Positions 58,319 through 64,000 of a stretch of DNA of 64,000 nucleotides are shown piece after piece. This stretch comes from Bidens hawaiensis. Taxonomy: Eukaryota > Streptophyta > Magnoliopsida > Asterales > Asteraceae. The notes below the pieces were generated by a model. The model was given only the letters and a program-made list of their open reading frames with translations. It was not told the DNA's origin and did not search any database. The position numbers were made by a program, and so were the translations under genes. Position 1 is the stretch's first letter. The number at the start of each line of letters is the position of its first letter. The stretch spans positions 58,806-122,805 of the forward strand of contig JAIQDT010007601.1 of assembly GCA_021521415.1 (NCBI GenBank), written 5' to 3'.

Positions 58319-58952
58319 TGTTTTGGTCAAAAATCGACTAAGGATAGAATAACCAAATTCGTTAGGTGAGGTTTAGTGCTAAGTTTATAATAACGATTAT
58401 GAATCACTTGCAAACACAAGCACAAGGATTTATACGAGGAAAAGCCCTTGATATTTAAAGGATCGGCGGCATAAAAACCTCAGGTGATGACAGTTGTCTA
58501 TCACCACTATATTAATTAAGGAATCGAATTACAATGGTGGAGATATGGATCGGTAATACAAGAATAGCTAAGTGTGTGTGTGATTGCTTGAGAGAATTCT
58601 GAATAGTGCTGAGTTATATGAAGTTAAACAAGTGTGTCACCTATCCGATCTCATATCTCATTATAAAGTTAAATAACAATTAACTAAATCTCCTATTTTT
58701 GTGTCACTCTTCCACTAGCCATTCCCATCTCCTTGGCCACTTGGGGAAGTAGTCCAGTAGCGATTTAATAGGGTGACCAAGTCGTCTAGTCGTTATACCT
58801 ATTGATCATAACACCACTCAAATAAAATCCTTAGTAAACAAACAATACCGAGGATCCTTGATCCTTCGTAACCTGGAACATATCTCAAGGATAACTGATC
58901 CACAAGTTACTTAAGGATAGAGGATCCTCATCATAAATTCTATGCCCTAACA
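58319..58952 (-). repeat. 5' LTR of element A
   Basis: 634 bp, pair of 15845-16475. Flanked outside by CATGT (58953-58957), matching 15840-15844. It therefore defines element A over 43 kb. Confidence 0.92.
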
Positions 58953-58957
58953 CATGT

Positions 58958-59765
58958 GATCATGAGTGGGAAGTCCTCTAGAACGATAATGATAGAATGG
59001 TATTATAAATGTCCATATAAGGGTCAAGACATGCCCGAAAAGAAAGTCAGTTAAGATAAATAGTTATGATATATAAGGCAGCCTGATATGCAGCAACAAA
59101 CAACAATGGATTCATAGGACAAGGTGAGACTTGATTAGTCAAGAAAAGGAAGATGTATCATCACGGACTTCATGATCAAGCTACCTTTGACAGCTATAAC
59201 TCATGAACCCTACATGTTGACACATAGCTGAGAATGAAAGAAGGTTTAAGTTGTGACTTAAGGAGTTCTCCGAAAAGTTATGCAATGGGTGCGTTCAAGA
59301 ATTGCAATAAGTGTTCTATCTCAAGGAATAGACAAAGGGATTTTAAGAAATAACCCTTAAGGAGAAACTGAAATGGTTTCCTTTTTGGAATTAATATGTT
59401 TTGAATGTATTGCAAAGCAGTATATTTGCTAAAGGTTGTAATTGGACGGAATGGTCATTCAGTGCTATGTGTAATGATAGTAAGTGTAGTGTTTCTATTT
59501 ATAGGACAAGATATAAGAGCATGCTTGTGGATGTGATATACACTTTCAAAGTCTAGGTAAGGAAGCGTATCATCGAGGACTTCATGGACAAGCAACCTAA
59601 GACAACTAAAACTAATGAACATCACTCGATGATTGTGAGACAAATAATAAACCGGTAAATTAGGAAGCTAAGTCGGTTCAAGAAAGGATGAGAATACAAA
59701 AAGTATTCCTTTTACAAGGACTAAGTAGGTTTCGAGGACGAAACCTCTTATAAGGTGGGTAGACT
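58958..59765 (+). mobile_element. Element E: chromovirus remnant, right part
   Basis: Continues 14529-15839 beyond element A. It holds no intact gene. Two diverged copies of an 85-bp block (about 59150-59235 and 59560-59645, both with GTATCATC and GGACTTCATG) are visible. It ends in a Tekay-like 3' end and polypurine-like tract (TTTCGAGGACGAAACCTC, 59731-59748, then AAGGTGGGTAGACT). Confidence 0.65.
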
Positions 59766-60674
59766 TGTAACATCCCAAAATTTCGTTTGATATTTTAATT
59801 AAATGATAAATGTAATTATCTAAAGTATGAGGGTAATAAGTGTCATTAGATGGAAAGTTAAACATGAAACCCTAACCCTATCATATAAGAATAGCCACCA
59901 TCTCATTTCATTTCCATCATGGCCTCCACACCTCAAGAAAACACACACTTCTCCAATTCACGTTTTTGAGAAAACCACCCACAAAGAAACGACGATTCCC
60001 AGAGATCTAACCGTCGGATCAGTCTCAAATTTTAACTAAGTGTTCATGGAATAAAAATGAAGATTCTCAGCGATCGGATCATCGATCAGAGGTTGGGAAA
60101 TCTGGTTTTTATCAGAAGATGGAAGTAGGCCACGCTGGTAGATCTCGGCGATACGGTTCTGTTCCCGCTTGAATCAATCAATTCCGAGTTCATTTGGTAA
60201 GGTTTTGGTCAACTCGAGTGATTTCAGACACAAACCTCAAAGGTACGTTTTTGTTAAAAACGTTTACTTTTCGTGTATGGATTTGCATTAAAATTGGTAG
60301 GATGATAGACCGGGTCATGATTATTGATAAAGTAATGAACTTGATAGTAAACGGGTTAGTTGGTTCGTTTAGGGTAAAACAAGTAGTGTTCGGATCGTGA
60401 AAAGGACGGGTAAACGAAGTCGATATTGCATGAAACTTAGTAGGATAGTGAATCGGGCATAATACAAGAAAAATATAAACTTGAATGTAAATGAGATGTT
60501 GGAATGAAACGGGTAAATACAGATGACTTCTGGGCCAAGTTAAAGGACGAAAAAGAACTCGTTATAGCTCATAACTCGTTTAATCTTTTAAATGGGCAAA
60601 AAGAGTCGAAAGGAAAGGTTGGAAAGTGATAAGAAAACCATATATGAATCGATCCCTTAAGAAACTTGATTTAA

Positions 60675-60980
60675 TAGAAAAGTATTCGAATCGAATAGAA
60701 AAGTATTCGAATAGAAGAGTATTCAAATCGAATAGTAAAGTATTTGAATAGAAGAGTATTCGAATCGAATGAATAAAGTAATCGAATCGAATGGTCATTC
60801 GATTAGAATGCCATTCGATTATAATTCCATTCGATTAGAACTGTCATTCGATTAGAACGCCATTCGATTAGAAATCCAGTCGATTATTAGTGTCATTCGA
60901 TTAGAACTGTTATTCGATTAGAACAATCATTCGATTAGAATGATCATTCGATTAGGATTGTCATTTGATTAGAATGATGA
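60675..60980 (+). repeat. Minisatellite, 17-21 bp units with ATTCGAAT/ATTCGATTAGAA core
   Basis: The first half repeats ATTCGAATCGAATAGAAAAGT-like units. The second half repeats CATTCGATTAGAACTGT-like units, at least ten in a row with 17-18 bp spacing. Lies within the LTR of E. Confidence 0.82.
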
Positions 60981-61433
60981 TTCTATTAGATGATATAGTT
61001 GGATGTAGTTAAGTGATACTTATAATTATTACACAGTTAGCCGTGCCCAATTGAAGAAATGTGTTACAATCAATTCCGCAAGAAGCAAGACCTGGGTGAG
61101 TTTCTAACCCCATTTCCTGGTTATGTTTTCGGAGCTATGTGCATACTCAGTGAGAAATGTTAATACACTTACCTTAAGTGGTAAGTGCATGCCATAGATG
61201 ATTTATGTGATAGATATTATATTGAGGTTATGGATGAATGCTTGTCGGTGCGTGAACAATCTTCGGATATTGCACGTATCACCAAGGAAGGTGATTGTAG
61301 TTGTATTTGTGGTACGTATGAATGGTATGTGGGCTCTACATCTGACATGATAAGTTAGGATGGCAAATACCTCTAACTTTTATTGGACATAGACGTGGGA
61401 AGTGATAGTGTAGATAAGGACTGTGGACCTTAT

Positions 61434-61770
61434 TAGTGTTCCTTAAATGGATATTAACTAATAAAGTATACGCTCCTTAAGTGGATAATGAATATTAGAC
61501 CTTCTATGGATAATATATAGGGATAATAGATATCATTCCTTATATGGATAATGTATAGTGTTTCATATATGGATAATACACCTCTCCATAGAAGGAACAA
61601 TCTATATAGTATCCATAGAAGGAACAATCTATATATTATCCAAAAAAGGAACACTATACATTATCCATAGAAGGAACGACGTATATTATCCATAGAAGGA
61701 ACCCTATATATTATCCATAGAAGGAACACTATATATTATCCATAGAAGGAACATCGTGTAGTGTTCCTTG
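61434..61770 (+). repeat. Convergent minisatellite forming a fold-back
   Basis: The left arm (61434-61580) repeats CCTTATATGGATAATGTATAGTGTT-like units. The right arm (61585-61770) repeats the reverse complement, CATAGAAGGAACACTATACATTATC, about seven times with 25-27 bp spacing. The arms could pair as an imperfect hairpin of over 100 bp. Confidence 0.8.
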
Positions 61771-61782
61771 TATAGACAATAG

Positions 61783-62401
61783 TGTTTTGGACAAGAATCT
61801 GCTAAGGATAATGTATCCAAATCTATAATTGTGAGGTATACTGCTATGATGACAATAACGATTGTATGAACGAAATTGAGATGAACACCATGATTTGTTG
61901 CGAGGAAAAACCCCTTGATCTTGTTTAGATCAAAGGAAAAAAACCCCGGGTGATGACAACTCGTCAATCACTAATTTATTAATCACAAAAAGGTTACAAG
62001 TGTTGGAGATTACAATCAATGTTACAATGAATGCTAGTGTGCAGAGAAAATTATGAATTCTGCTCTATTGTGTGAGAATACAAGTGATATCTAATAGATC
62101 GTTATCTTGATATTATAAAGTAAATAGTAACTAACAATATTCCCTATTAATCCGCCACTCTTCCACAACTCTTTCAACGTTCATTGACCACGTGCTGGGA
62201 GCTTCCTAGCAAACTTTGAGGTAGACTCAGTCATATAGTCGTTATAACTAGCTAACACATCACCATTCAAATACAATCATTAGTAAACAAATAATACCGA
62301 GGATCCTCTATCCTTTGTAACTTGAGACATATCTCCAGGATAACTTATCCATAAGACAGTCAAGGATAATGGATCCTCAGCATAATATTCATGCCCTAAC
62401 A
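61783..62401 (-). repeat. 3' LTR of element D
   Basis: 619 bp; on the element strand starts TGTTAGGGCATG and ends CCAAAACA. Recognised by similarity to the LTRs of A and B. Confidence 0.85.
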
Positions 62402-62419
62402 ATTGCCCCCAAAATGGCG
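62402..62419 (-). other. Polypurine tract of element D
   Basis: On the element strand CGCCATTTTGGGGGCAAT, the same as in A and B. Confidence 0.8.
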
Positions 62420-62608
62420 GGTGTTTATGCTTTACAGCTGGCATTTTGAAATTTGAAATCCTTGCAAAAAGATTAAACGATTAGACATATGCCTGGGGTC
62501 ATTATTATCAGGCATATGTGATCCCGATAATTCATTTATAATCACATATCCGGCCGTTCAGCAGGTATCCTTATTTTCTTTCTTTACTCTTTTATTATTC
62601 TAATAAAC

Positions 62609-64000
62609 ATGTCTGTCGCTTCTTCTTCTTCTCCCTCCAAACAATCCAATCAGTCCTCCGACAGTTCCGAACTAACGGAGATGCAACCCCAATACCTTAT
62701 TACCAATCCTTCCACTAAGATCTGTAAGCTTACTGACCCAGAGGTTGACGAATTCCGGTCATTATTTCCAGCGGCAACTATCTTCCGACCATATGATTCC
62801 ACTGTCAGATGTGACGTTTATTCCCGTACCTGGGCATGCTTTCCGGCCTGCCCTTTTCTCATATGTTACACATATCCGTTTCCCCCTTCTTTGAATCTAC
62901 CGGTATGTCGTACATTCAAGATATGCCTATGATCTGGAAAGTTCTAGCTACCATCGAAAGGATCATCGAGGAAGAAAAGATCGATTTTGGCCTCCAGGAG
63001 CTGTCTTACCTTTATACCCCTGACGACCCATGGTTCAAATCGCTTTTTGCTGAAGTGCAAACCTCGTCAACCCAACCCAATCTCGAAAGTAATCTTAAAT
63101 GACTCCTTCTGGAGAACTCAATTTTTCTTTGTGAACCGAAATTCCATACCGGGGGGGGGGGGGGATGATTTACCTTTGCTTTGGGTTAAAAAGGGTAGGA
63201 TCCTAGATCCTTAAATAGAGGAACTAACTGTGATAATCGATCTAACTTCCCGTCTTTTTTCTTGTTTGCAGTTGAGAATTGTGCTTCTTTAGCCAAGCTA
63301 CCTAGAACATAAGAGAGAGCTAAAGATTCCTTGCCTTGGATAGCGAAATTCGGACTTTTCAAGCGAGATTCGTTGGAGCTTTTTACGACATATCCTCAGA
63401 CTCAAACATGTCAAGTAAGATTAGCATAATAAATAGAAAGAATTAAGAATAGTTAGAATACTTATATGTTGTTTGACTTGTGCAGGTGCCCAAAAATCCC
63501 AGAAGTCTGCTAGCAAGTTCTCCTTGGAGGATATTGACAGCATGATTACTCCCAGAGCACCACAAAAAGGCTTTGAAAGCAGCAGGCACCTCTAAGCCAA
63601 AGACCACGAATACTAGAGCTAAGTCACCCACTCCAAAAGAAAGAGGCCCTCCGAGCCCGAAACCCACTTCGACATGATCCTCACTGTAAGTATCTTGTAT
63701 CCTGATGTCTTGTATTTGAGGATCCAATATCCTTCTAACTGTCACTCAATTCTTGGTCACAGGGTGTGAACTCTTGCAAAGACCACTATGAAAAGATTGT
63801 GAACCAGATGAGCGAGAGTCTCTCGGGAATGGAAAGTGCAGCGGTTGCCAAGGACAAAGATATGGCTCAACTCAAGAAGCGACAGGAGGATAAATATCCT
63901 CAGCAGAAGTCAAACGCCATGAAGAGGTGAAACAGGCTACTGAAGAAGCAAAAATGTGGGCTGCCCGGTCGGTGCTGCAGGCGAGGATTAAGATGGAAAC
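62609..64000 (+). pseudogene. Antisense four-exon gene of Tat element D, cut by the window end
   Basis: Exon 1 (62609-63194) starts MSVASSSSPSKQSNQSSDSS and has ITNPSTKICKLTDPEVDEFR and RTWACFPACPFLICYTYPFP. After a shift near 62885 it holds IWKVLATIERIIEEEKIDFG, absent from A. A run of 14 G at 63151-63164 lies in this exon. Intron 1 is 63195-63271 (GTAGGA...TTTGCAG). Exon 2 (63272-63414) starts VENCASLAKLP. Intron 2 is 63415-63485 (GTAAGA...TGTGCAG). Exon 3 (63486-63685) has KSASKFSLEDIDSMI. Intron 3 is 63686-63762 (GTAAGT...GTCACAG). Exon 4 starts at 63763 (NSCKDHYEKIVNQMSESLSG). Stops and shifts are present, so this copy also looks dead. The layout matches element A exon for exon. Confidence 0.7.

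Larger units (their letters stand above)
15845..58952 (-). mobile_element. Element A: Ty3-gypsy, Tat lineage, split by element B
   Basis: Read on the - strand: 5' LTR (58319-58952), primer site, gag (58232 down to 57347, resuming at 24539 after element B), protease, RT, RNase H, a second archaeal-type RNase H, integrase, 3' region with a minisatellite, an opposite-strand gene (16714-18301), polypurine tract and 3' LTR (15845-16475). A CATGT duplication flanks it (15840-15844 and 58953-58957). The second RNase H after the normal one and the opposite-strand gene before the 3' LTR are features of the Tat lineage. Every coding part carries stops or shifts. Confidence 0.9.
59766..61782 (+). repeat. 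LTR of chromovirus E, interrupted by element D
   Basis: Starts TGTAACATCCC after the polypurine tract. A telobox-like AAACCCTAACCCTA (59867-59880) directly precedes a TATA-like CATATAAG (59882-59889), a plausible core promoter. It contains two short-repeat fields (60675-60980 and 61434-61770). The expected end TGACA is not reached before element D starts at 61783, so the rest lies outside the window or is lost. No gene seen. Confidence 0.7.
61783..64000 (-). mobile_element. Element D: Tat-lineage element, 3' end only
   Basis: On the - strand, with 3' LTR, polypurine tract and antisense gene visible; gag-pol lies beyond the window end. Its LTR is closer to that of B than of A at its element-strand start. 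The five bases before it are AATAG (61778-61782), the expected target duplication; its partner is off-window. Confidence 0.85.

Noticed and set aside
57347..58952. A separate truncated Tat element to the right of B
   Set aside because: Its flank CATGT and the continuity of gag with 24539 and of the host E sequence with 15839 show it is the 5' end of element A.
59827..60039. 70-residue frame after the TATA-like box in the LTR of E
   Set aside because: Frame lies in the LTR with no motif or family pattern; probably leader sequence.
61585..61770. CRISPR-like array of 25-bp repeats
   Set aside because: No distinct spacers of constant length, units degenerate, and the sequence is a plant LTR; it is a minisatellite.

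Overview
The window is a plant repeat block. It is almost certainly from a eudicot, and the style of its retroelement accessory proteins suggests Asteraceae (inference, not proven). I see no host single-copy gene, tRNA, rRNA or CRISPR array. Nearly every base belongs to LTR retrotransposons nested inside one another. Most coding regions are broken by stops and frameshifts, so the coding entries are called pseudogenes.

Layout. (1) Positions 1-14528 are the 3' part of a SIRE/Maximus-type Ty1-copia element on the + strand: end of pol, a long spacer, a promoter-like leader, a long broken env-position ORF and a 3' LTR at 13450-14528. A small gag-only copia element sits in it on the - strand (9382-11847, duplication GAAAA). 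(2) Positions 14529-15839 and 58958-61782 are two parts of one old Tekay/Del-like chromovirus (element E, + strand). (3) Element A, a Ty3-gypsy Tat-lineage element on the - strand (15845-58952, duplication CATGT), splits E. (4) Element B, a relative of A on the + strand (24545-57341, duplication CCTGG/CCTAG), splits the gag of A. (5) B carries an Athila-like element C (28985-37288, duplication CTCAG) in its RT-RNase H region and a chromovirus F (52419-57226, duplication ACAAG/ACAAA) in its 3' LTR. (6) Element D, another Tat element on the - strand, starts at 61783 inside the LTR of E and leaves the window.

Two things stand out. First, inside B a 3227-bp segment is repeated head to tail four times (38840-51743). 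It runs from the second catalytic Asp of integrase through the 3' untranslated region into an antisense gene. The copies are far more alike than the two LTRs of B, so this is a recent, retrotransposon-born, satellite-like array. Second, the Tat elements A, B and D carry on the strand opposite to gag-pol a gene with an apparent four-exon structure. Its intron positions agree in all three, and its N-terminal part resembles the plant 'putative gypsy type transposon' (Transposase_28) family. Because it is antisense, its introns cannot be removed from the genomic RNA, which explains how they survive retrotransposition.

Order of events from the nesting: E is oldest. The SIRE element and A entered E, and the small copia entered the SIRE element. 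B entered A. C and F entered B, and the 3.2-kb amplification happened in B late.
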